Of a stretch of 64,000 nt of DNA, positions 50,471 to 61,471 are shown one piece after another. Under the pieces are notes generated by a model. The model was not told where the DNA came from, did no database searches, and worked only from the letters and a program-made list of their open reading frames with translations. The stretch is from the NCBI RefSeq assembly GCF_000518285.1, contig NZ_JADH01000002.1, positions 1 to 64,000 on the forward strand, in the 5' to 3' direction. Every line of letters starts with the position of its first letter. The first letter of the stretch is position 1. The stretch is from Williamsoniiplasma lucivorax ATCC 49196. Its GTDB lineage: Bacteria > Bacillota_I > Bacilli_A > Mycoplasmatales > Mycoplasmataceae. The translations under genes were made by a program, and so were the position numbers.

Positions 50471-52333
50471 ATGCAAAAAACAGAAAAAAAGAAATTTAAA
50501 AATCCGCTGAAATTCGAGAGTGAATTTGCTTTTAGTTGGAAAAAAATGGGTTCATTTTTTGCCATCACGATGCAAACTGCTAAAAAGAACCCATTGCTTT
50601 TTATTACGATGTGTTTTACAACTTCATTAAATGCTGTGATTGCCACAGTTTTACCATTATTTGCCTCAAGAGCAGTTACTTTATTAATTACTCCTCCTGA
50701 ACAAGTGCATAACTTACCATCTAAAATAACTGATTTTTTAGGAATGGAGATGATCTGAACTAGTTGAATTATTGTGGCTGCCGTCTTCTTTGTCATTATG
50801 TTATTTTCTGAATATATTACTGATTACACCATTGGTTTATTTTCTTTGAAAATTGAAATCAATGAACGTATTAGAATTGTGCAATCACTTGTCAAACAAG
50901 ATGTCGATTTCTATTTTGACCATGTTTCAGGGAATATTTTGACAAGATTTGTTGCTGATACCCAAAACTTAGCGCAAGGAATCCAACAATTTTTAAGTAA
51001 CTTAATTTATTGTTTTGCCGCCTTTATTGCTGCCGCTGTCATCTTATTTTCTGAAGGTTATTACTTTATTGGTGGCATTTCAATTGGGTATGTTTTATTT
51101 GTTTTAATTATTGCCTCATTTATCTTTGTCTTTTTCCGTCGAGCAATGATTAGACAATTTGATTTTAAACGTGAAGTTGATGCAGATATTACAGACCGTA
51201 TTAATAACATCACTTTAATTAAATCAACTGGAACAGAAAGTTATGAAGTGAACCGTATTGAAGAAAAAAACCATCAATATAATTTAAAAGGAAATCGTGG
51301 GGTGTTGTTGTCAACAATTTTAAACCTTTGATTAACAGCCACTATTACTTTCCTAACCACTTTGATTACTATTGTAGCGATTGTGGGAAGCATTCAAAAA
51401 ACTGTGAATGCTAACTTACTCCAAGAATTAACAACTGGATTACCAATGGCCTCAACAATGGCTTTATCAATTATTATGTTAGTCCCATCACTACGTGCTG
51501 CTACTCGTGCTTCTAATGCTGCTAATCGCATTGGTGAATTAACTGAACCAGTCCCACATATTCAACCAAATCATGATGGTCCAAAAATTAAAGCTATCAA
51601 TTCCATTGAATTTAAAAATGTTGATTTTGCTTATCCTAAAAAAATTGACAAAATCATTATTCCAAATTTAAATTTTAAATTTGAAAAAGGGAAATCGTAT
51701 GCTTTTGTCGGTGAAACTGGTTCTGGTAAATCAACGATTGGAAGAATGCTTTTAAGATACTATGAACCAAAAACTGGTGAAATTATTATTAATGGTCAAC
51801 ACCAATTAAAAGATGTTAATCTGCCATCATATTTAGACCATATTGGTTATGTTGAACAAGATCCGCAAATTTTTTATGGAAACTTTATTGAAAATATTAA
51901 GTATGGACGTTTTGCTGATACTAAAGAACAAGTGATTGAAGCTGCTAAAAAAGCAGATTTACATGATTTTATTATGTCATTACCAGAAGGTTATGAAACA
52001 CTAATCGGACAACGTGGATTCTTGTTAAGTGGTGGTCAAAAACAACGTTTAGTTATTGCTAGAGTGTTTTTAAGAGATCCAGATTTAATTATTTTAGATG
52101 AAGCAACTTCAGCTTTAGATAATATTGTCGAAAAAGAAATTCAAGCTCAATTAGATAAATTAGTCGTTGGTAAAACATCAATTACAATTGCACACCGTTT
52201 ATCAACAATTAAAAATGTTGATCAAATTATTGTTTTAGGAATGGGTAAAGGTGTTGTGCAGGTTGGAACATTTGCTGAATTAATTAAGAAACCTGGTCAT
52301 TTTAAAAATCTTTATGAAGCAGGAACGATTTAA
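50471..52333 (+). CDS. ABC exporter half-transporter (second subunit)
   Basis: A 620-aa paralogue of the upstream gene with the same domain order: a hydrophilic N-terminus of about 40 residues, six membrane helices and an NBD with [28 protein letters not shown] and [10 protein letters not shown]. Both NBDs keep the canonical catalytic Glu after Walker B (DE). AAAGGGG precedes the ATG. It ends 1 nt before the trmFO start, so these genes share a transcript. In Bacillus topA lies between dprA and trmFO; here the exporter pair takes this place. Confidence 0.9.
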
Positions 52334-52334
52334 C

Positions 52335-53651
52335 ATGAAACAAGTTCAAATCATCGGGGCTGGATTAGCAGGTTGCGAAGCAAGTTATTATCTTGCTAAT
52401 AAGGGTTACTCAGTAACTCTTTTTGAATCTAAAAATATCAAACCAAACCCTGTCCAAGTTTCTAAGGGTTTTGCTGAATTAGTTTGTTCTAATTCTTTAC
52501 GTAGTAATGAATTAACTAATGCTGTTGGTACTTTAAAAGCAGAAATGCGTTTATTAAATTCTTTAATTATTCAAGCTGCTGAATTTGCTCAAGTACCAGC
52601 TGGAGCATCTTTAGCTGTCGATCGGGTTAAATTTTCTGAATTTATCACCAGCAAAGTTAAGCAACACCCGAACATTAAAGTTGTTGAACAAGAAGTTGTT
52701 GACTTTGACCTTACAATTCCCACAATTATTGCCTCAGGCCCATTAACTACCCCAGATTTACAAACCCAAATTCAAAAATTATTAGACAATGACGATTTTT
52801 ACTTTTTTGATGCAGTCGCCCCAATCATCAAAAAAGAATCAATTAATATGGAGATTGCCTTTCGTAAAAATCGTTATGAAAAAGGTGATACTTCTGATTA
52901 CATTAATTGTCCAATGAACAAAACACAATATGATCAATTTTATGATGCTTTAATTCATGGTGAAGTGGCGATTAGCCATTTAGCTGGTGAACAAGAATTA
53001 AAATATTTTGAAGGCTGTATGCCTGTGGAAGCTATGGCTAAACGTGGCCCAAAAACACTTTTATTTGGTCCAATGAAACCAAAAGGGTTAAGAAATCTTG
53101 ATGGAACTAACAATTATGCTGTGGTCCAATTAAGACAAGATGATGCCAAAGATAGTCTTTACAATCTTGTTGGTTTTCAAACCAATTTAAAATGACCAGA
53201 ACAAAAAAGAATTTTTCAAATGATTCCTGGTTTAGAAAATGCTGAGTTTGTGCGATATGGGGTCATGCATAAAAACAATTTTATTAATTCACCCAAACTC
53301 CTTAATTTAGGTTTACAACTAAAAACTAATCCCAAAATCTTTTTTGCTGGGCAAATTACTGGGGTCGAAGGTTATGTTGAATCAAGTGTTGTTGGTTTGA
53401 TTGCGGCAATTAATTTGGATCGTTTTACCCAAGGCCTAGAATTATTATCCCCTCCCTCAACAACAGTATCGGGAGCTTTAATTCATTATATTAACAATGC
53501 TTCGCCGATAGATTTTCAACCAATGAAAGCTAATTGAGGGATTGTTGATGAGCTAGAAAACTTCAATAAACAAGATGGTAAAGTGCAGAAAAAAACCTTA
53601 CTCTCGGAAAGAGCAATTAGCGAGATTAAGAAATATATTTCCCAAATTTAG
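52335..53651 (+). CDS. trmFO: Methylenetetrahydrofolate-tRNA-(uracil-5)-methyltransferase TrmFO
   Basis: Folate- and FAD-dependent enzyme forming m5U54 in the T-loop of tRNA. The 438-aa product starts [20 protein letters not shown] with the FAD-binding GxGxxGxE pattern, and has [40 protein letters not shown] and [20 protein letters not shown]. The catalytic cysteines lie in these segments. Start is ATG 52335, after the stop of the exporter gene (AGGAACGATTTAAC gives an RBS AGGA 10 nt away). Confidence 0.96.
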
Positions 53652-53728
53652 TTTTTCTGTCATTAAATTTAAATTTGTTTATTAAATTTACTATTAAAAT
53701 ATGGTATAACCTATATGTAAATTTATTT

Positions 53729-53805
53729 GCCCATGTAGCTCAGTTGGATAGAGCACGCGCCTTCTAAGCGTGAGGTCGGAAGTTCGAGCCTTCTCGTGGG
53801 CACCA
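53729..53805 (+). tRNA. tRNA-Arg (anticodon UCU)
   Basis: A 77-nt cloverleaf: acceptor GCCCATG/CGTGGGC, D-arm AGCTCAGTTGGATAGAGCA-type sequence, anticodon loop CTTCTAA with TCT at 34-36, T-arm with GTTCGAGCC, discriminator A and encoded CCA. It reads AGA and AGG, the main Arg codons in this AT-rich genome. A possible -10 TATAAC lies at 53705. A terminator follows at 53816. Confidence 0.97.
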
Positions 53806-53815
53806 ATAGAAATCC

Positions 53816-53842
53816 AATCATGCTTAGGCATGATTTATTTTT
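53816..53842 (+). terminator. Rho-independent terminator
   Basis: AATCATGC-TTAG-GCATGATT stem with T-rich tail directly after the tRNA. Confidence 0.8.
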
Positions 53843-53864
53843 TTATGAGAAAGGAATTTGAATA

Positions 53865-54590
53865 ATGTTTTATGAAGAACTAAAAAGTGAAATTGAAAAA
53901 TTATGTGTCGAAAAAAAATACGACCAAGCTTTAGTCTTAATTAATTCAGAATTACAAATGCCTTATGTGCCTCAAGACTTTGAACAATATTTAATTACTT
54001 TAAAAAAGGAAATTTCGCTGCATCTAATTGATACTAAACATCAAAAACAATATGACTTAAACGAAATTGTTGGATTATTACATGATGAACAAGACCTAGT
54101 TAGTCAAGCACTTGCTATCAAAGCTTTAGAACACATTAATGCGCGTGCAATTTTAAAAGAAATTGAACAGTACTTAATGAATTTAAACATGCCTGATGAA
54201 AATAAAACTTTAATTTTATTTGCACTATATTCACAACAAATTGACCAAGAATTAAAAATGCAAAAACATAACGGAAGTTATTTGATTAAACCAACTGAAC
54301 TAAAAATCCAAGCCTTTAATGAGGATTTTGACAATGTGGCGATGACTATTGAACAAATTATTGGGGTTGAAAATCCAAGTATTTCGCAAATTGCTTGCTC
54401 TTCTGCTTTGATTTATATGTTAGTTAATTTTCCTGCCCCCCACCAAGTTTCTTTAAATAATTTAACAGCCGCCATGATTTTGCAAGCTTATCATTTTTTA
54501 GGGTTAGAATTATCTTATGAACAACTCCAAACAATGATTACTTTTGATGTGGAAGTTGTTAAATTAATTTTAGGAGGGAAAAATGAATAA
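53865..54590 (+). CDS. DUF3196-like helical protein
   Basis: A 241-aa soluble, almost all-helical protein with TPR-like repeats at the N-terminus (EIEKLCVEKKYDQALVLINS, VSQALAIKALEHINARAIL). This pattern matches a Mollicutes-specific family (DUF3196 type) of unknown role. GAAAGGA precedes the ATG. It overlaps the next gene by 8 nt. The family call is by general resemblance only. Confidence 0.7.
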   Translation: MFYEELKSEIEKLCVEKKYDQALVLINSELQMPYVPQDFEQYLITLKKEISLHLIDTKHQKQYDLNEIVGLLHDEQDLVSQALAIKALEHINARAILKEIEQYLMNLNMPDENKTLILFALYSQQIDQELKMQKHNGSYLIKPTELKIQAFNEDFDNVAMTIEQIIGVENPSISQIACSSALIYMLVNFPAPHQVSLNNLTAAMILQAYHFLGLELSYEQLQTMITFDVEVVKLILGGKNE

Positions 54591-54900
54591 AGTTAATTTC
54601 AATGCTCAGGCATATGAAAAATTTTATGATTTTAAAGATGTGATGGTCCAAGCTTTTGGCATTGGCTGTTCATTATGTGGAACCGAAGAAATTGAATATG
54701 TTTATCAAAATCACCCACCAACAATTGGAAATTTAATTAAAAATCAAGCTAAAAATTTAACTGATCAAGAAGTTGATCAGTTAATTGAAAAACCTTTATT
54801 GAATTGACAAACATTTGATGAAACTAATGCTAATCAAATGATTCCAACATTTTTATGTGTCAATTGTTTTGACATAGAAAGCGATTATGATGAAAAATAA
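54583..54900 (+). CDS. Small putative zinc-binding protein
   Basis: A 105-aa protein with two CxxC pairs, IGCSLCG (about residues 29-34) and LCVNCFD near the C-terminus, separated by a helical segment; together they could bind one zinc. GGAGGG before the ATG lies within the upstream gene. It also overlaps the permease start by 14 nt. No family recognised. Confidence 0.7.
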
Positions 54901-56410
54901 GAAACGTCTTTTTGAATTCTTAACGATTTTCACAGCTGTTGTTGGTACAATGGTTGGGGCTGGAATTTATGTCAAAAATGACAACGGTAATGGTCATGTT
55001 TTAGGAAATGTGCAAAACCCAATTATGGCCATTATTTTATGAGGCATCATGGCTGTGGTTTTAGTTTTTACAATCATTGTGTTTTTAGAAATTGCTAGTT
55101 CGACAACTAAAGATGGTAATGGCACACTGGCCAATTGAGCAAGAAAATTTTGAAATCGTCGTATTGCTAGTGGGGTGAGCATCTTTTTTACTTTTATTTA
55201 TTTACCAATGAACTATGCCTTTTTTTCGACTTTAATTGTCCAATATTTAATGCAAGCAGCAGGAGTGGAATTAAATCTCACTCAAAAATATATTTTATAT
55301 TTAATTGTTCCAGCGATTTTCATTTTATTTATGGGAGCGATTAACTCATATGCCAGAACTGTTGGAAAACATATCCAAATTTTTGGCACCTTTTTTAAAT
55401 TTATTCCTTTATTCTTAGTTTTTGTCGCTTTTATTGTTCCTGATACTACTTGAGGTGTTTTATTTGGTACTCATCAAGATATTGGTACAGGTAATTCGTG
55501 ATCGACCAGTTTTGAAAATTTAAATGGGGTTAAAGTTTTATCTGGGTTTGCCCCCATCTTATTTGCTTTTAATGGTTTTATTTATGCTGCTAATATGCAA
55601 TCTGAAACTGAACATCGTGATGTCGTTGCCAAAGGAATTCTCTTTGGTGTCCTTTTCACGGGAATTTTTTATGTCTTAATTGCTTTTGCTTTATTTACAG
55701 GTTCTAAAGATGGTAGTGTGGTGAGTTTTTTTACTTATTTATTTTCCGGATTTAATGATCTTGCAACTGTCAGTTCCACAACCAAAAATATGGCTGTTTT
55801 ATTTTCTAATTTAATTTTAGTTTCTGTGACTTTTTTAGGTGTTAATTCTTATACGTTAACTGGAACAAATAATATTTATACTGATACTCAAAAAGGGATT
55901 TTGTGGTCGAATTCTAAATTTATTCGTCGTGCTCATGCAGGAATGATCCAAGCTGGCATTGGTTTAATCTATTTATTTGTCTGAATTCCTGTGTCTTTAG
56001 CTAAAGGTCAACAACCAGGTTATATGTTGGACCAAATGTCCAATTTTGGTGCCACAATTTGTTTTACGATTTATACAATGCTCGTTGTTTTAGCGATGGT
56101 CAATCGTAAAACAAATAAAGTTGAAGTAAGTAAAATGAAGAATGGTTTATTTTGAATTTCAGCTATCATTGCCACGACAATGCTTTCCTTGATTATTGCT
56201 TTTCAAATTTATGATTATTTCTCTTCTAGTGAAATCATTAAACCAATTATGGCTGGAGTTGTTCTTGGTGTGTTTGTTGTTGTTTGAATCACAAATGAAA
56301 TTTTGATTTGTAAAAAACCAATTAATCTTGAGCAAATTGAACTTTTAAAAATCAAGTCTGAAGCAAAAGAAAGTATAATAATTAAAAGAAGACGTAAAGA
56401 GGTAAAATAA
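54887..56410 (+). CDS. APC-family amino-acid permease
   Basis: A 507-aa membrane protein with about 12 helices. The first helix carries the APC superfamily pattern TAVVGTMVGAGIYV (substrate/Na-site region GxGI), and helix 6 region NGFIYAANMQSETEH matches conserved ANxxxE-type motifs of amino-acid permeases in Mollicutes. Two adjacent start codons (ATGATG) overlap the previous gene; RBS is weak, so translation is probably coupled. Its stop overlaps the obgE ATG (TAATG). Confidence 0.85.
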
Positions 56411-57708
56411 TGAAATTTATTGATAGTGCTAAATTTTTAGTTAAAGCCGGAAAAGGTGGAGATGGTGCTGTTAGTTTTTTACATGAATTGTATGTAGAAA
56501 ATGGTGGTCCTAATGGCGGAGATGGTGGAAATGGCGGGGATGTCATTTTCATTGGTGATAGTGGTAAGCATTCATTGTTAGATCTTAAAGTGCAAAAAAT
56601 TTATAAAGCTCAAGATGGGAATAAAGGTGGCATCAAAAATATGCATGGTGCTGCTGGAGATGACAAAGTCATTAAAGTGCCGGTGGGAACTGTTTTAATT
56701 GATGAAGCAACAGGTAACATTTTAACTGATATTGATGCTCATGATAAAAAAGTGATTGTTGCTAAAGGTGGACATGGTGGTAAAGGAAATGCTCGTTTTG
56801 CTAATTCACGTAACAAAGCTCCCACTATTTTTGAAGCTGGAGAACTTGGTCAAGAATTTAATGTACGTGCTGAATTAAAAGTGTTAGCTGATGTTGGTTT
56901 TGTTGGTTTACCAAATGCTGGTAAATCAACATTACTACGTGCCATTTCTAACTCAAAACCAGAAGTGGCAGACTACCCATTTACCACTTTAAATCCCCAA
57001 CTTGGGGTGGCAAAAGCACAAAGTGGACAAACATTTATAGTGGCTGATTTACCTGGTTTAATTGAAGGGGCAAGTTTAGGTAAAGGACTTGGCCATGAAT
57101 TTTTAAAACATATTGAACGTTGTCGTATCATTTGTCATGTGATTGATTGATCAGGAAATTATGGTCAAGAAAGTATTATTAAAAACTACGAATTAATTCG
57201 TAAAGAATTATTGGATTACAATATGAATCTAGACAAACGTACTGAAATTATTGTTGCCAACAAAATGGACATTGATGAAGCGCAAATCAATATGATGGAT
57301 GAAGAAATTTTAAAATATTTTAAAGACAAAAAATTGGTGCAAGTTTCTGGATTGACACGCCAAAATACCAACCAATTATTAAACATCATTGCTGAAGAAT
57401 TAAAAACAGCTCAAATGATTCCTCTATGAGAAATGAGTGAAAACCAAAATCCTGGGGTTAAGGTTTATACCCTTGATGAACCAGTTGTGGACATTCAAAT
57501 CTTTAATCGTGGGAATGGTCGATGAGAAGTTGCTGGGGATACTGTTTTTAGAATTTACCAAAAAACCCCAATTGCCACTCATGATAACTTATTACTCTTT
57601 AATGAAAAAATGAAAAAAATTGGTGTTTATGAACAACTAAGAAATCGCGGTGCTAAAAAAGGTGATTTAGTTAAAGTGTTTGAATATGAATTAGAGTGAA
57701 TGGATTAA
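56410..57708 (+). CDS. obgE: GTPase Obg (CgtA)
   Basis: Essential GTPase of 50S maturation and stress control. The 432-aa product has the glycine-rich Obg fold (AGKGGDGAVSFLHE, GGNGGDVIFIGD, KGGHGGKGNARFA; residues 1-157), a G domain with GLPNAGKST (about 166-174), DLPGLIEGAS and NKMD, and the C-terminal OCT domain. Trp codons at TGA include VIDWSG and EWMD near the end. GAGG precedes the ATG. nadE begins 1 nt after its stop region. Confidence 0.96.
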
Positions 57709-57709
57709 G

Positions 57710-58447
57710 ATGAAATTAGAAAAATATTTAGATTATCTTGTCGAATGAATTCGCCAAGCCGTTAAAGAGGCCCATGCTGATGGGGTGATTGTTGGAGTGA
57801 GCGGTGGCATTGATTCTGCTGTGGTCGCTCATTTAGCTAAAAAAGCTTTTCCAAATAATTACTTAACAGTGTGAATGCCAATTAATTCTAGTCACCAAGA
57901 TTGAGCATGCCAAGAGATTTTAGTGGAACAAAACCAATTTAAATGTGTCACTGTTGACCTTTTAAAATCATTTAAACAAATGAGCAAAGTTTTGAAAAAA
58001 ACTGGTGTTGAGTTAAGTGATCTTGCTTTGAGTAACACCAAAGCCAGATTAAGAATGTCAACGTTATATGCTCTAGGTCAATCCAAAAAATATTTAGTTT
58101 TAGGAACTGATAATTTAGATGAATGACACATTGGTTATTTCACTAAATATGGTGATGGTGGAGTGGATTTGGTTCCAATCATTCATTTATTAAAACGCGA
58201 AGTGAAACAAGCTGCTAAAATCTTTGGTGTACCTGATGTAATTATTGATCGTCCTCCCACAGCTGGTTTATGAGAAAACCAAACTGATGAAGCTGAAATC
58301 GGCTTTAGTTATGATGACATTGATGCTTATTTAATTGGGAAAAATAATAATCCCGATTTGAAAAAACGCATTGATGCAATGCACCTAACTAGCGAACATA
58401 AACGTAATTTGGCTGCACAACCACAAGAATTTTTAAGGGATAAATAA
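57710..58447 (+). CDS. nadE: NH3-dependent NAD+ synthetase
   Basis: Amidates nicotinic-acid adenine dinucleotide to NAD. The 245-aa product has the PPi-loop [14 protein letters not shown] (about 28-41), [24 protein letters not shown] (within conserved region), and [21 protein letters not shown]. It is the short ammonia-using form without a glutaminase domain. It is tightly linked to obgE; RBS is within its end (GGATTAAG). Confidence 0.95.
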
Positions 58448-58496
58448 CAATTAGACGCCTGTTTTGTTAAAATAAATAAAAGTGTGAGGTGAATTA

Positions 58497-58772
58497 GTGT
58501 TTTTAGCATCGTTAGAAGTTTTCGGAATTAATATTTCATTAAAAGTTTTGCTTTATGTCTTTATTTCTATTGCTGGATTAGCATTATTGATTTATTTATT
58601 AAACTTGCTTTTTCACAAAACATCAAAATCAACACAGACTAGTGAAGAACTAGCCAATCTTAAAAAAATTGAAACTGATATTCAACATGTCGAAGATGAA
58701 ATTCAATCAATTTTAAAAGATCGTAAGAAAGGGAAAAAATGGACTTCTTTAATAAAAAAAATGAGAACTTAA
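58497..58772 (+). CDS. Small single-helix membrane protein (GTG start)
   Basis: A 91-aa protein with one membrane helix (about 14-40) and a C-terminal coiled-coil cytoplasmic tail (SEELANLKKIETDIQHVEDE). No ATG is available; the GTG at 58497 follows GAGGTGAA at suitable distance. It overlaps the next gene by 34 nt. No family recognised. Confidence 0.65.
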   Translation: MFLASLEVFGINISLKVLLYVFISIAGLALLIYLLNLLFHKTSKSTQTSEELANLKKIETDIQHVEDEIQSILKDRKKGKKWTSLIKKMRT

Positions 58773-59686
58773 ATCATCAAAAACCAACTGAACAGACTCC
58801 AGTGTATGTTAATGATGCCAATATCAAAAATCCATATCAACAATCACAATTTGTCAATCAAAATTTAAACAATGACCAATTAGCACAAAACTTAGGTTTT
58901 AATCAACCAGTTCATAGTCCAGTCAGACCGAATTTTACTAAAAAAGAATTAGAGCATGTTGAGGTTCCCAACCAAATTGCTAAAGAAATTCGTTTGCAAA
59001 AACTTTCTTTAGCAGGCATTATGTTTATTGGTTTTGTCTTGTTATTTGTTTCAACTTTCTTTGTCTTAGTGCATTATTTAGCACCAATTGTTGATCAAGC
59101 TCAACTAAAAATTCCTTTAAGTTTTATTCCTAATCCAGTTGTGATGATTATTTTAATGATTGTCTCATTATTGTTCTTCATTATTGGTTTAATTGATTCA
59201 AATCATTTAAGAATTGGCTTAAAAAGTTATAAAACCGATTTATTAATGGGTGTTGAAAAAATTCCATTCTTTATTATTCGTAATTATAAAGCTCTAATTG
59301 CTCGTCCAATTTACATGAATTGAATTTCTTTTAGTATTTACTTTTGAGGGGGCATTGTGATTGGGATTTTCTTCATTATTAAAACTGCTTCTAAAAATAA
59401 TCCCTCAATGAATACAGAAATCATTATTATGATTGCTATTCTTGGTTCGACATTATTTATTCATATTGTTTCGCTATTTTTTACGAGAGCAAGAAAAGGT
59501 AATATTAATGCCTATTATGGTTATGAAATTGTTCCCTTTGACCAAGTCAAAGATGTGAGAAAAAGAACTAATCGTATTTGTATGGTCATCTTTTTCATCT
59601 TATTAACCTTAGTCTTATTTATTGTGATTATTCCTTGAATGATTGTCAGAAAAAACAAAAATAAAGCGATCATCCCCTTTCTTTAG
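58739..59686 (+). CDS. Membrane protein with proline/asparagine-rich N-terminus
   Basis: A 315-aa protein. The first 85 residues are polar and Asn/Gln/Pro-rich (NQNLNNDQLAQNLGFNQPVH); then four to five membrane helices follow (about 92-117, 130-155, 198-219, 227-248, 282-303), ending in a basic tail VRKNKNKA. AAGAAAGGG precedes the ATG inside the upstream ORF, so the two are coupled and may act together. Unknown family. Confidence 0.7.
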
Positions 59687-59716
59687 TAAAACTTGTCAGT
59701 TGACAAGTTTTTCTTT
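59687..59716 (+). terminator. Rho-independent terminator
   Basis: AAAACTTGTCA-gt-TGACAAGTTTT stem followed by TC and T-rich sequence. Confidence 0.75.
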
Positions 59717-59790
59717 TACTAAAGAAAATAAATTTCCTTTTTCAAATGCCTAATTTTTTGTTAATATATAGAGAACAATTGAATAAATAG

Positions 59791-59905
59791 GCCAAAAACT
59801 TATATATGCTAGAATAAAGGTCTAGCGTCTCTACCCTTAACCAATTAAGGACTATAGGTTATCTAAAGTAAGTTTTTGTCAATCACAAAAACTTACTTTT
59901 TTTGG
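59791..59905 (+). promoter_or_regulatory. Purine-class riboswitch with intrinsic terminator, upstream of guaA
   Basis: P1 AACTTATA (59797-59804) pairs with TATAGGTT (59853-59860). P2 GCTAGA/TCTAGC (59808-59826) has a 7-nt loop ATAAAGG with GG. J2/3 contains GTCTCTACC. P3 CTTAA/TTAAG (59836-59849) has a short loop with CC, able to kiss the GG of loop 2. J3/1 reads GACTAT, with C at the base-reading position, which in this class selects guanine-type ligands. A strong terminator (AAAGTAAGTTTTTGT/ACAAAAACTTACTTT, 59865-59899) follows. The 5' sequence AAAAACTTA can pair with the terminator's first arm, giving an antiterminator. Expected logic: ligand stabilises P1, terminator forms, guaAB off. A 2'-deoxyguanosine variant as known in Mesoplasma cannot be excluded. 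Confidence 0.85.
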
Positions 59906-59921
59906 TCTTTGAAAGGAAGCA

Positions 59922-61463
59922 ATGCACAAAACACAAATTATTATTTTAGACTTTGGAAGTCAATATACCCAACTACTAGCACGTCGAATCCGTGAGTTAA
60001 ATGTTTATGTTGAAGTTGTTGATTACCAAATTTCTGCTCAAGAAATTAAGGAATTTGCCAACTTAAAAGGGATTATTTTTTCCGGAGGACCAGCTAGTGC
60101 TTATGATGCAACTGCTTATCAAATTGATCATCAAATTTATAGTTTAAATTTACCAATTTTAGGCATTTGTTATGGCATGCAATTATTGGCTCATGATTTT
60201 AATGGTGTTGTTAGTCAAGCTGACAAACAAGAATTTGGTAAAGCAATGATTAACATTACAAAACCTTGTTTATTAACTGAACAAGTACCGCCTAATTCAA
60301 TAGTTTGAATGAGTCATGCTGACCACATCGACCAAATGCCAACAAGTTTTGAAGTCATTGGCACTTCAAATCATTCCATTGCTTTAATTAAACATAAAAC
60401 AAAACCTTTTTATGGGATTCAATTCCATCCTGAAGTTACCCAATCTGAATTTGGTTTAACAATGTTAAGTAATTTTATTTTCCAGGTTTGTCAAAGCACC
60501 AAAGATTGATTTATTAGTGATTTCATTACTGATGCCATTAAAGATATTCAGCAAACAGTTGGTCAACAACATGTTGTTTTAGGATTATCTGGTGGAGTTG
60601 ATTCTTCAGTCAGTGCCGCTTTAATTCAAAAAGCTATTGGTCATCAACTAACTTGTGTGTTTGTTGATCATGGATTATTACGTAAAAATGAAGCTGATGA
60701 AGTGATTGGTTTTTATGAAAAACATTTCGATATGAAAATTGTCAAGATTGATGCTAGTGAAATGTTTTTCAAACATTTAAAAGGTGTTGTTGAACCTGAA
60801 GCAAAACGTAAAGTTATTGGTAAATTATTTATTGATGTGTTTATGAATTATATTGAAGAACATAACCAAGAAATTAACTTTTTAGCGCAAGGCACAATTT
60901 ATCCAGATATTATTGAATCTTCAAAAAAAGGACACAGTTCCAAAACAATTAAATCACACCATAATGTTGGTGGTTTACCGAAAAACTTAAAATTAACCTT
61001 GCTTGAACCAATCAAAGATTTGTTTAAAGATGAAGTGCGCCAAGTTGGTAAACAACTTGGTATTGACGATAAATTAATTAATCGTCATCCTTTTCCAGGA
61101 CCCGGATTAGGAATTCGCATTATTGGGGAAGTGACTAGAGCAAAATGTGATTTACTTCGTGAAGTTGATGCCATTTTTATTGAAGAATTGCATAAAAATG
61201 ATTTATATAATCATGTCTCACAAGCATTTGCCACACTTTTACCAGTTAAAACAGTCGGAGTCATGGGAGATAATCGCACTTATGATAGTTTAGTTGCTTT
61301 ACGTAGTGTGAATACAATTGATTTTATGACTGCCCAAGCAACCCATTTACCATGAGACTTTATCGACCATGTTGTTAGTCGCATCATTAATGAAGTTGAC
61401 GGTGTGAATCGGGTGGTTTATGATGTGACCTCAAAACCACCAGGCACAATTGAATGAGAATAG
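59922..61463 (+). CDS. guaA: GMP synthase (glutamine-hydrolysing)
   Basis: Converts XMP to GMP. The 513-aa product has a class I glutamine amidotransferase domain with GICYGMQL (nucleophile Cys near residue 85) and the HPEV triad part, an ATP-pyrophosphatase domain with [10 protein letters not shown] (about 223-232), and the C-terminal dimerisation domain with [11 protein letters not shown]. Controlled by the riboswitch upstream and followed 8 nt later by guaB. GAAAGGAAG precedes the ATG. Confidence 0.97.
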
Positions 61464-61471
61464 GAGAACCA

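Noticed and set aside
50386-50796. 136-aa minus-strand ORF at the exporter gene junction
   Set aside because: It is antisense to two clear ABC genes and lacks start signals.
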